Shown here piece by piece: positions 12,185-22,129 of a DNA stretch of 64,000 bases. The notes under the pieces are model-generated. The model ran no database searches and had not been told where the DNA came from. It saw only the letters and a list, made by a program, of their open reading frames with translations. The stretch's first letter is position 1. Each line of letters begins with the position of its first letter. The stretch is taken from the NCBI GenBank assembly GCA_023101725.1, contig JALJCO010009062.1, positions 16,704 to 80,703 on the forward strand, given 5' to 3'. Both the position numbers and the translations under genes were made by a program. The DNA comes from Atherinomorus stipes (Eukaryota > Chordata > Actinopteri > Atheriniformes > Atherinidae).

Positions 12185-14040
12185 GGCGAGGCACGGCAGG
12201 CGAAAACCCTGTTTTTTCATCACCTGGTCAATATTGAGATTTTAGTTTTTTTCCCTCCTTCAACATGTTTTCTTTGGGGCTAGCGTAAAAAAGGAAAACT
12301 TCAAAAATCAACATTTTAGGAGTTTATTTCATGATACTTTGATGCACCCGGATCCTCAAAATGCAGCTAAAGTTGGTGTTTTTAAACGGAGCGCAGCACC
12401 GTGGTGCTCGTCTGAACTCTGTCGTGTCTGGTATCGTTGGAAACGTCTCTTTTTCCTGAACCATGTCATCTTAACCAAACGTGATCGGAGCAGCGAGAAT
12501 TTAATGCTAAGCCCAGGCTCTCGTTGGCTGATCTTAATTTTGAGCAATGTCATTGGTTTACATTGGTCATGTGACACGGTACAGCCTCTTCCCGTCTGAG
12601 CTTCGCGGAAGTTATGAAGTTAAAATACTGAAAGAAACGCTTTCAAAGTGTTTTTTAGAGAGAGAGACGAGCGCGTTCATCTTTAGGAGACAACAGGACG
12701 TCACAATTACAGCAATCAGCGGGTAAAATATACGTGAGTTCGTCGCCACAAAGCTGTCAATCACAGCAGCAGCATGTTGTCAACTGTTTACTGCAGCACA
12801 GTGTCTCATAACAGGCGCTGCACGTTTGAATCAGCTGATCAGAGAATGAATTTGCCCTAATATAACAAACATAAACCAGAGGCAGGATTCAGAAGGAGAT
12901 GAGGGAATAAAATCCTGATTTTACAGCAGTTTGCTTCTGAAGTGCCTCTGTGAAGCAGATCTCTGCAGACTGACTGCATCCATCCTCCCCTCTCCTCCTC
13001 CGGATGCAACAAGACATGATGTCGCCTTTACATAAATGTGCACATTCTCTTAGCCCATGAATTAAAATTTAAAAATGAAGCCCTTAAAAAAAGAGTAAAG
13101 TTTTGTGAATCGCTGCACGTCTCCTCAAACCTATAACTCATCATGATAAAAAGAGGAGATAAATCTTTCCATCTTGGATATGATGATATAGATGTTCTGC
13201 ATGTTTATTTCTATTCATTTTACTGGGTCTGATGTCTGTAAATAGTGGTTTATTACAAACATGTTCTGAATTTTACATCCATATATCTGCAGGTGATTTT
13301 CTCAGGTCGTCTGCAGCCGTAGATGTGAGAACGTGTGACAGTGATGCTGAGATTGTGTCCAGATGAAGCTCCTACACATGCTGTGTTAAACATTTATCAG
13401 TTTTTATGAGCTATAAATGTTCTGCTTAGTTGTTCTCATGAATCTGATTGGATCTGATGTCTGTAAATAATTTTATAGAACAAAAATGTGGAGAATTTTA
13501 CATTCTAAAACTTTAAAAGCTCTCAAAATGAGTTTTTTCTTTTACTCTGGGTAAAAAATCTCCACTTCAGCAGCACTTACAGAAACCAACCTTTCAGGTT
13601 TGCTCCTGACTGTTTTCTTAAAGTTTTTACAGAAGGATTTTTTTATATCTCATTCACAGCCTGACTTATAGAACATTCCATCCCAAAAATATGCCAAAAA
13701 ATGAGTTTTCTCTGGTTGTTGACAGTACTGTATATTGTAAATTGTGAAATGATCTATAGAGATATCCAAAATCCCCTCTGTAAAAACGTTTGACTTTAAT
13801 ATGGGAACAAAATTCTAAAGAAACTTTGAACCTGGTTTAATCCCGTGTTTAGTTTTTTTTTTTTTAGAAATGTATGAAAATTCGCACATTTTTGGCTATA
13901 TAACACCTAATTTGCATATCTAAACATAAATTTTCAGAAAACTTGCAATACAAAGAATGATTGCCCTAATGTGAGGAATAAACCAGGAAATTTTTGTGGT
14001 GATACCAGTTAGTTTCCCTGTTTGCCTGGAGTGTCTCGCC
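12185..14040. mobile_element. Candidate TTAA-site DNA transposon, non-autonomous
   Basis: The left edge is TTAA followed by GGCGAGGCACGGCAGGCGAA. The right edge, read on the - strand, is TTAG followed by GGCGAGACACTCCAGGCAAA. The inverted ends are about 20 bp with 4-5 mismatches. TTAA and its mutated partner suggest a piggyBac- or Kolobok-type insertion. No transposase is recognisable. Within it, about 85 bp around 13205-13290 recurs at about 13425-13510 (shared GTCTGATGTCTGTAAATA... spread), an internal duplication. Confidence 0.55.
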
Positions 14041-14044
14041 CTAA

Positions 14045-15180
14045 CATAGTGTACAGGTACAAATAATAAACAAAAGATGCATTTCAACTGGTAGAACTAA
14101 TTCATGCTGTATGAAAAAACCCATGAAATCAATAATTGATGCAGGACTTTAAATGCAGTCATTCAGATCATGTTTGAAATTATTATGATGAATTTGTCTG
14201 TTTATGTGATTAGAAAACCATATATCGGACGGTTGTGTAAAAGGCTGCTGTGCCTCAGAGGGAAAGCTCTTTCAATCTTTACTTGGGGCATAAAATCAGG
14301 AAGAAGCTCTGTCATCAATCTCATTTGTATTCTTTTATTGCAAATCTGTTTGGCCTTAACGTTGATGTGCAATGCTGTATGGTGTGCCACATGAATAAAA
14401 AACAAGATGACAAATGAGAAAAGGGGACAACAAAAAACTGCGAATCCAGGATGTGAAGAAATGTAAAGATTTGCAGGCCTCCCACACAGGGAATGAAAAA
14501 TGATGAAGCAACACAATTTTGTGTTCAGGAAATGTATAAAAATGCTTATTAAAGTGGCTATTTTAGCTAACAAGAAAAATGATTTCTTGTCCTTGCAATT
14601 TTCAGATGGTCAAAATTAGTTATTTCTTTACTGTTTTTGTGGAGTTCAAACTTTAAGCAATTCTAGTTTTAAAAGCTGCAGTCATGACCACTTTATCAGC
14701 CACTTAAATGTCTAATCAGCCAATCATATGGCAGCAACTCAACACATGTAGTCATGGAGACGTGATGAAGATGATAGAAAGGCAACAGGAAGTCAGATCA
14801 GCACTGGTTCCAACAGAAGTATGCAGACTAACATCTCTGAACACAGAACACGTCCAACCTGGAAGCAGATGGACTCCAGCAGCAGAAACCAGAGCGGGTG
14901 CCCCTCCTGTCAGCTAAGAACAGGAAGCTGAGGTGGAACGGGGGGTACTATCCAGCTGCAGCCCCGAAGCAGAAGCCCCCGACGTGACAGGAGCCTCTGC
15001 TGTGACGGAAGCAGACCAAACAGCTGGTTCTTTCGCTGTTATATTATCGTCATACATGGGCTCGGAGGTCCTTTTGGGACTTTTTTACGTACAGTTCTTG
15101 CAATCTGGCAATCTGGATTTTCATGAGAAATTAGACTTAAATTTCCTGTTTGGTCAATCTCAACAAACAGCAGCGTCAAG
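14045..15180. other. Intronic DNA without recognised features
   Basis: There are no convincing coding or mobile signals. Open frames on both strands at 14170-14573 overlap each other and look like chance. Confidence 0.45.
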
Positions 15181-15194
15181 CCCTAATGGTTGCA

Positions 15195-15705
15195 CAGTTG
15201 TGACTTTGAAGGAACGTTCCGCGAATGTTACTTAAACGTCCCCTAAAGGTTGCATTATATAACTGTGGCAAGGTACGCAACTGAGGGCCCAGGCGGGCTT
15301 TGAACCCCAGACTCCCGGGTGAAAGTCATGCACGCTGACCAGTCAGCCAAAGGGACGTCCCTGTGGCCAAGTAGCCAGCGCACGATCAGTCGGAGGCATA
15401 GTGACAGGACCGTCAACTGCCACATAACCTTTAGGGGACGTCCAGATAAAATTCTGCGACCGGTCCTTAAAAGTTGCTGGGAAGTTTGCAGTGCGACCTT
15501 CAGCTAACGTTGCCGGAACGTTGCAGAAACGTTCACTGTGCGACCTTCACCGAACGTTGCCGTAACGTCAGCTGCAAACGGTCCCGCAACCTTTCGAAAA
15601 CTTTCCATGACGACGCTGCCTGCTGTTGGTGGTGAATGTTCCTGCGACCTTCATGCAACGTTCGGGGAACGTTTGTGGAACGTTCCTCTGTTAGCTGGAA
15701 TGTCT
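15195..15705. repeat. Degenerate AACGTT-rich dispersed repeat
   Basis: The region is built from irregular repeats of GAACGTT and GCAACGTT with CpG-rich spacers, a texture familiar from a widespread fish interspersed repeat. Before the tRNA-like unit inserted at 15264, the site held a 16-bp perfect inverted repeat: ACGTCCCCTAAAGGTT at 15236-15251 and its complement at 15426-15441. Class undetermined. Confidence 0.5.
15264..15424 (-). mobile_element. 161-bp TG...CA unit with tRNA-like Pol III promoter, copy A
   Basis: Termini are TGTGGCA and TGCCACA, flanked by TAAC on both sides (15260-15263 and 15425-15428). On the - strand an A-box-like TGGCTGACTGG (15349-15339) is followed at tRNA spacing (43 nt) by a perfect B box, GGTTCAAAGCC (15306-15296). 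The body is tRNA-like but the acceptor stem does not pair, so it is not a working tRNA. TG...CA ends with a 4-bp duplication fit a short solo LTR (TRIM-type) or a Ginger-type MITE (TGT...ACA). An ordinary tRNA-SINE would lack inverted ends. Confidence 0.7.
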
Positions 15706-17854
15706 GGTGGGTAAATTTATTTACAGTTTTTCTCAATTGCTAAAACACTATTTTTGAAATGTCCCCTCACTGTTTCACAACTTTAAACACTGATCCCAAA
15801 ACTCAAACTACTTTCCCTAAACCTCTGCTTTTTGCTGCAAAAGGAAGTTATCGACTCAAAACAGCATCACCTGGCCTTAAAAAGCGACACTATTGTCACA
15901 CAATACAGCAAAATGTAGAACACTACAGAGCAATCAGGAAACACTAACAGAGTTCTCAGAACATCATGCTGTCATCATGCTTTTTTTTTTTTTTTTTTTT
16001 TTTCATCAGGCCAAATCCATCATGTCACAACACAGAGAACTCACAACATGAAGTAGCAGAAAAGCACTCGGAGAGCGCAGAGCTCCGCCATTTCTCCGTT
16101 TCCAACATCTTTGCACTCACTGTCATTTGCACGATGATTCTTTGTAAATCACCTGCAAACCGTTGTTCAGCCCCTCACACAAAATTCTAGATTGAACGGG
16201 CAAATTGCTGAACTCAAATTTGGATCTTTGTAGACCCGACCCTGAATGTACAACCAGATCTGCCCACTCAGGACTTGAGGAAATGACACACATTCAGTCA
16301 TTTGCAGTCACACTCCTTGACACTCCTTAGGCTTGGAGGAGCCGTTCTCAGCGGGCTCCAACGTCGACTGACAGCCGATAATAAGTGAATAATGACTGTC
16401 AGAACACTCTTCCTTCCACATTAGGCCCTTATCACATTTTAATTAAATTTTGCATGCAGGTGGCACATTGAAGAAAACACCCCTGTGCATCTGATCCACA
16501 GCCATGTGTTCACGGACCTTTGCATATAATGGTAGGACCCTCAGTGAAGGCGCCGGTGGGTTTCCACCTGCCAGAGGGGCCCTCAGAGGACACATTATGC
16601 ATGGCAGACAGCTGTCCTGTCTGGTGTTTGCAGCATGGGCTCGCTCATGCAGAAAGACACGATCGGACAGGACGAGCTCGGTAAAGGCTGGGCATGCTGA
16701 TAGAGACAGCAAATACGAAATAAACACGGACTAATGGAAATGTGTTAATGTGCTACTGACAGGAAAATGTCCATCTATCATCTTTAACTCTAAACCGTGC
16801 AGCACAGAGGCCAGAAGCTTTGTTTAATGTAAATGTGCTATGCTGTGTTTGGCAGGTCAGTCTAATGAGAAGAAAGATGCTAAACCCTTTTATATTAGTC
16901 GGCTTTTTGTGAAGAATAAATATGATGTGGATTAGAGGGAAATGTGGGAACTATCAGGGCTGGCTGGACTCACTAATCCAGGCAGTCAACATTGTGCTGA
17001 TCTGTAAACACAGATGCAGCAGGTCATTCAGTAATGACTGAAGCAAATTAATGTAAGGGTCATAAACAAGCAGATCTGCCGTTTATCAAGCGCTTGTGAT
17101 TTAATAACAACAGGGTCTGGCCAGAGACGTGACTGCGACCCCGCTCGCCCATTTCAGCCTCGTTTCCTGGCTCTGGTCTGCAGACCGTTTATCTGGTGTC
17201 ATCATTTAATAAACTCTCGGAGATGCGCTGTTAAACTTTAGTCTTCAGCTTAATGACAAAAACAACTTTAATTATCCCAGAGATAAATATCTAATAATTA
17301 CAAATTACAAATGATTTATAACAAACAAAATTAAAAACAAATTAAATGGCGCACCCCTCATTATTTGTCATGGTCAAGCCTCAAAACACCAGATTTAGGA
17401 GATTATCAAGTTATTGAGGCCTCATATGCAGTTATTTCAAAACATAGCAAACTTACCTGTTTCTGTTAAATCCTGTTGTTTAGTAGAAACAAAAGGCTCA
17501 TAAATATATACAGCCTCTAAAAGCAAGACCGTACAACATGTGGAAATGTGTCGAATGTCCGGCAGGAACCAGACAAGAACACCTCGGCCGTTCCTCAATC
17601 CGCATACTTTTTTTTTCCCTTCAAATTTTATTTACAAAAAGACAATACATAATAACAAACGTGCTCGAGGAGAGATGATCAAAATACAAGTATAAAAAGA
17701 TAAAACAGATTTACAAATCATATTGCTCACATAAAGCTTTGAGTTTCATAGCTTTAGAGTTTGTGCAAAGTTTTAAAGAGTCCAGAAAACAACTTAAATA
17801 AGCTTTGATACAGCAAGATTTGGTTTCTGTTTTGTAAACTTGCTATCAATCCGC
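15706..17854. other. Intronic DNA, mostly unassigned
   Basis: A T24 run lies at about 15980-16004. The stretch at 15725-15870 looks like a dispersed repeat (TTTCTCAATTGCTAAAAC) but I cannot class it. Nothing else is supported. Overlapping short open frames at 16443-16734 on both strands are not convincing. Confidence 0.45.
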
Positions 17855-18978
17855 GTACTTGTGTACTTGCGTGCTTGTGTACTTGCGTACTTGGTGTGGC
17901 AGGACGAAGGAGGGCCCAGGCGGGAATTGAACCACAGACTCCCGGGTGAGAATCATGCGCGCTAACCAGTCAGCCAAAGGGACATCCTCTTGGCCAAGTA
18001 GCCAGGGAACATGAACACTCGGAGGCATAGTGACAGGACTGTCAACTGCCACATTGGGTACATGCGTACTTGCGTCCTTGTGTACTTGCGTACTTGTGGA
18101 CTTGCGTACTTGGGTACATGTGTACTTGCGTGATTGTGTACTTGCGTCCTTGTGTACTTGCGTACTTGTGGACTTGCGTACTTGGGTACATGCGTACTTG
18201 CGTGCTTGTGTACTTGCGTACTTGCGTACTTGTGGACTTGCGTACTTGTGGACTTGCGTACTTGGGTACATGCGTACTTGCGTGCTTGTGTACTTGCGTA
18301 CTTGTGGACTTGCGTACTTGTGGACTTGCGTGCTTGTGTACTTGCATACTTGTGTGCTTGTGTACTTGCGTACTTGTGTACTTGCGTACTTGTGGACTTG
18401 CGTACTTGGGTACATGCGTACTTGCGTGCTTGTGTACTTGCGTACTTGCGTACTTGCGTACTTGTGGACTTGCGTACTTGTGGACTTGCGTACTTGGGTA
18501 CATGCGTACTTGCGTGCTTGTGTACTTGCGTACTTGCGTACTTGTGGACTTGCGTACTTGTGGACTTGCGTGCTTGTGTACTTGCGTACTTGCGTGCTTG
18601 TGTACTTGCGTGCTTGCGTGCTTGTGTACTTGCGTACTTGCGTGATTGTGTACTTGCGTTCTTGTGTACTTGCGTACTTGCGTACTTGCATGCTTGTGTA
18701 CTTGCGTACTTGCATGCTTGTGTACTTGCGTACTAGAGTACGTCGTCTGTGCGTACGACTTGTGGACTTGCGTACTTGCATGCTTGTGTACTGGGGTACA
18801 TGCGTACTTGCGTGCTTGTGTACTTGCGTACTTGCGTACTTGTGGACTTGCGTACTTGTGGACTTGCGTGCTTGTGTACTTGCGTACTTGCGTGCTTGTG
18901 TACTTGCGTGCTTGCGTGATTGTGTACTTGCGTACTTGTGTACTTGCGTACTTGCGTACTTGCGTGCTTGTGGACTCG
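17855..18978. repeat. 8-bp minisatellite (TGCGTACT family)
   Basis: The array is built from an 8-bp unit, TGCGTACT, with recurring variants TGTGGACT, TGGGTACA, TGCGTGCT and TGTGTACT arranged in higher-order blocks. It is interrupted at 17895-18053 by a mobile unit and near 18735-18760 by unrelated sequence. Because 8 is not a multiple of 3 and stops are absent from the unit, several frames on both strands stay open for up to 385 codons. These are not genes. Confidence 0.95.
17895..18053 (-). mobile_element. 159-bp TG...CA unit with tRNA-like Pol III promoter, copy B
   Basis: This is a second copy of the unit at 15264, with TGTGGCA/TGCCACA ends and a 4-bp duplication TTGG (17891-17894 and 18054-18057). 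The empty site is known: the surrounding minisatellite repeatedly contains ACTTGGGTACATG without the insert, so boundaries are exact. On the - strand the A-box-like TGGCTGACTGG (17976-17966) and a perfect B box GGTTCAATTCC (17933-17923) are kept. It inserted after the array existed. Confidence 0.8.
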
Positions 18979-20012
18979 TGAAACATCATCCGCAGTCCGG
19001 TTATGTTCTGTTAAAAAGTTCGCTTCTCAGCAAGTACGCTGGAAATCCCCGCATGAGAACTTCCTCTGCAACATTGTACCGAGCAGCATCAGAGGAGGCT
19101 CGTGCGTACTCGGCCAGATATAAATCCCAGCATGCACCTGCACACGCGCAGCGTTTGGGAGCCTCCTCCTCACTCCTCCGCCTCTAACAGCCAAACCTGA
19201 GCATCATTTCTGTTCGCTATTGTCGTTCTTGGCCTTTTGTCTGCAGCTCTTCCTCCTGTTTTCCTCTCACAGCTGTTTTTGATAACATGATTATGATTAA
19301 CTCACCTGATTGCCCATTTGGATTAATATGCTTCTGTACTGGAAGCAAATATAACTTACATGAAACAAAAACATCCACTCAGTATGATTGTTTTGCAGCA
19401 GTTATTTTGATTGTTTTTATTTGTTTCAGTACAATTAAAAGCTGCACTAAAGTCTACAAAAAGAACTCTGGTGTACGCTTGAGCAGGCGAAAACTGTTTT
19501 GAGACCATGTCAAGCAGTTAGCGCAGCATTGCCAGCACCTCTTTCCCTCTTCCAGTAGTTTCATGCACACTGTCGGCGACGCTGATTATATTTTTGTAAA
19601 TTTTGTTCTTTACTTGTTTCCATGATTGTCTTGTGCTGCTGGGGTTGCATCTGAAAATAATGTGGTTATGAGGTCACAAATGCAGAAAACATGAACTTAT
19701 GAAGCCACGCCCACCCATGCCATCATGGTGAAGAGTTACACGTGCAGACATGAGCCTGGAAACATCTATATGGACAGTGTGAGAAGGAAATCCACTGAGG
19801 AAGCTGTAATGATGAAGTGACACTAGTGTTCAGTGTCCGATATTGTTCCATGATTGGACAATCGCACGGACCTGCGCATCAACAGTCGGCCATTTTCTGC
19901 CAGCATTCCTTCCTGCTGTTGCCGCGGCGACTGTGTTGCCTCTGGTCTGGATGATGTTCCTGAATCCTTCATATTCCTCACGTATCATCGTCTGCTTCTC
20001 CATGGTGAAATA
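18979..20012. other. Intronic DNA without recognised features
   Basis: I see nothing beyond short unsupported open frames between the minisatellite and the Tc1 element. Confidence 0.45.
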
Positions 20013-20937
20013 CAGGGGTTCGACAATGAAACTGAAACACCTGCCATTTTAGTGTGGGAGGTTTCATGGCTGAATTGGACCAGCCTGGTGGCAAATCTTC
20101 ATTTATCTTTAGCAGAATTAAATGTGCACCTCAGCTCTCCTGTTTCCACCAGAACTGTCCATCGGGAGCTCCACAGGGTAAATATACACGGCCGGGCTGC
20201 TATAGCCAAACCTTTGGTCACTCGTGCCAATGCCAAATGTTGGTTTCAATGGTGCAAGGAGCACAAATCTTGGGCTGTGGACAATGTGAAACATGTATTG
20301 TTCTCTGATGAGTCCACCTTTACTGTTTTCCCCACATCTGGGAGAGTTTTCGGTGTAGAGAAGCCCCAAAGAACTGTACCACCCAGATTGTTGCATGGCC
20401 AGAGTGAAGCATGGGGGTGGATCAGTGATGGTTTGGGCGGCCATATCATGGCACTCACTTGGCCCAATACTTGTGCTAGATGGGCGTGTCACTGCCAAAG
20501 ACTACTGAACCATTCTGGAGGACCATGTGCATCCAATGGTTCAAACATTGTATCCTGAAGGCGGTGCAGTGTATCAGGATGACAATGCAAAAATACACAC
20601 AGCAAGACTGATGAAAGATTGGTTTGATGAACATGAAAGTGAAGTTGAACATCTCCCATGGCCTGCAAAGTCACCAGATCTGAATATTATTGAGCCACTT
20701 TGGGGAGTTTTGGAGGAGCGAGTCAAGAAACGTTTTCCTCCACCAGCATCACGTAGTGACCTGGCCACTATTCTGCAGAAGTATGGCTTAAAATCCCTCT
20801 GACCACTGTTCAGGACTTGTATGTGTCATTTCCAAGACGAATTGTCGCTGTATTGGCTGCAGAAGGAGACCCCACACCATACTAATAAATAATTATGGTC
20901 TAAAACCAAGTGTTTCAGTTTCATTGTCTAACCCCTG
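20013..20937 (+). mobile_element. Tc1/mariner element, internally deleted, 925 bp
   Basis: The ends CAGGGGTTCGACAATGAAAC and (on the - strand) CAGGGGTTAGACAATGAAAC form inverted repeats of about 30 bp. TA flanks both sides (20011-20012 and 20938-20939). At 925 bp it is well short of an autonomous Tc1 copy (commonly 1.3-1.6 kb), and the missing part is the transposase N terminus. A hAT element later inserted across its right boundary. Confidence 0.92.
20040..20802 (+). pseudogene. Tc1-like transposase, truncated and frameshifted
   Basis: The readable order is VHRELHRVNIHGRAAIAKPL, then VLFSDESTFTVF (first catalytic Asp), then after one or more frameshifts between about 20400 and 20530, VYQDDNAKIHTA (second Asp) and KSPDLNIIEPLWGVLEERV (catalytic Glu), ending at the TGA at 20800-20802. 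All three DDE residues survive, but the N-terminal DNA-binding region is largely deleted and the frame is broken. It is inactive. Confidence 0.88.
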
Positions 20938-20940
20938 TAT

Positions 20941-21064
20941 TAGGGATGCACCGATGCATCGGCTGGACATCGGTATCGGCCGATGTTTGCCTTGTTAACT
21001 GCCATCGGCCATCGGCCAATAGAAATGACATTCGCCGATGGCAGTGGCCGATTACTATATAGCC

Positions 21065-21122
<58 letters not shown>

Positions 21123-21729
21123 GATTTACATGTGTCATCAACACTGTTCTTAAGAAAAACTCTTTTTTCCCCCTCTTTTTTGGGCAGATGGGGGGGGGGG
21201 GGGGGGGGGGGGGAGATACTGGTAGAAGGCATCCACGCACTTTCCCCAGTAGAGAAACGAAGACGGCGGCGGTCGTGTGGCAATATTTTACCGTTTCAGA
21301 AAAAGATCAGAGTTACGCAGTTTGCAGTACATGCTCCACAAATATTTTTTATTGGGCCATGAAAATAATCTTCTCACCGAGTATGTTTTTGTTTATTAGG
21401 CTAAAACCACTCAATTTTGTTGGGCAACATACTGAAGCATTCTTTTTGTGATTATCAGTCCCAGGTCTTTGAAAAGTTTTCAGAAAAGAGCTTGTTATAA
21501 CTAATGTCAACCACAAAGTGACATTAAAGGTTGTTTCTGTTTCATAAATTGGTCTGATTGAATTTGTGCTCATTCAAGGATAGACTGATTAAGAACTGAA
21601 AGACTTGTAAATTTCTGTGGCACAAAGGAAGTAATAAATAAAAATAGAAAACATCGGCCATCGGCCGAGTTATTATGTTAAACATTGGTATCGGTATCGG
21701 CCCAGACTTTCACAATCGGTGCATCCCTA
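20941..21729. mobile_element. Non-autonomous hAT element, 789 bp
   Basis: The ends TAGGGATGCACCGAT and ATCGGTGCATCCCTA are inverted, and CCCTGTAT is duplicated exactly at 20933-20940 and 21730-21737 (8 bp, as in hAT). Subterminal regions are rich in ATCGGCC-type motifs. The interior holds an AT dinucleotide run (21061-21121) and a G run (about 21188-21213) but no transposase. The duplicated target contains the end of the Tc1 element, so this insertion is younger. Confidence 0.92.
21061..21121. repeat. (AT)n microsatellite
   Basis: A dinucleotide run of about 60 bases within the hAT element. Confidence 0.95.
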
Positions 21730-21950
21730 CCCTGTATGTCGCTCTCTGTTTGTCCATGTCTGCGATTGGTCAGACGCTTCAAACCCCACCCCTTTTATAT
21801 GAGCGTGCACTAATCAAGATTGGAAAACCCTGGGTTGAGTTACCGAGTTGATAACCAGCTTCGTAGTACTGTTTATCAAGATGGTGCATGTCTGGTTAAA
21901 CAGAGAAATCCCGGCTCTGTTAATCCAGCTTCGTAGAATAGGCCCCAGTT

Positions 21951-22122
21951 GTGTTGTGGAGTCAACTAGTCTTTTCCATGTCATGTATTTGTTCTGCCCA
22001 GCGACTAAACCAGGTGAGTCCAATCAGCCCTGTTTAATTCATTGTGCTGATTGGACTCACCTGGTTCAGTGACTGGACAGAACAAATTCATGACATGGAA
22101 AGACTTGTTGACCCCACAATTC
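21951..22122. repeat. Long hairpin: 76-bp arms, 19-nt loop
   Basis: The arm at 21951-22027 is inverted at 22047-22122 with roughly 90% identity. The inner pairing CCAGGTGAGTCCAATCAG / CTGATTGGACTCACCTGG is perfect. The loop spans 22028-22046. No target duplication or transposase is visible, so it could be a foldback repeat or an inverted duplication. Confidence 0.85.
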
Positions 22123-22129
22123 CCACCTC

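Noticed and set aside
17915..17983. A functional tRNA gene on the - strand
   Set aside because: A and B boxes are present but the acceptor and anticodon stems do not pair properly, and a second diverged copy has the same mobile-element ends.
17846..19187. Open frames of 311-385 codons on both strands
   Set aside because: An 8-bp repeat without stops keeps several frames open at once. Cys/Leu-rich and Lys/Tyr-rich peptides simply mirror the unit.
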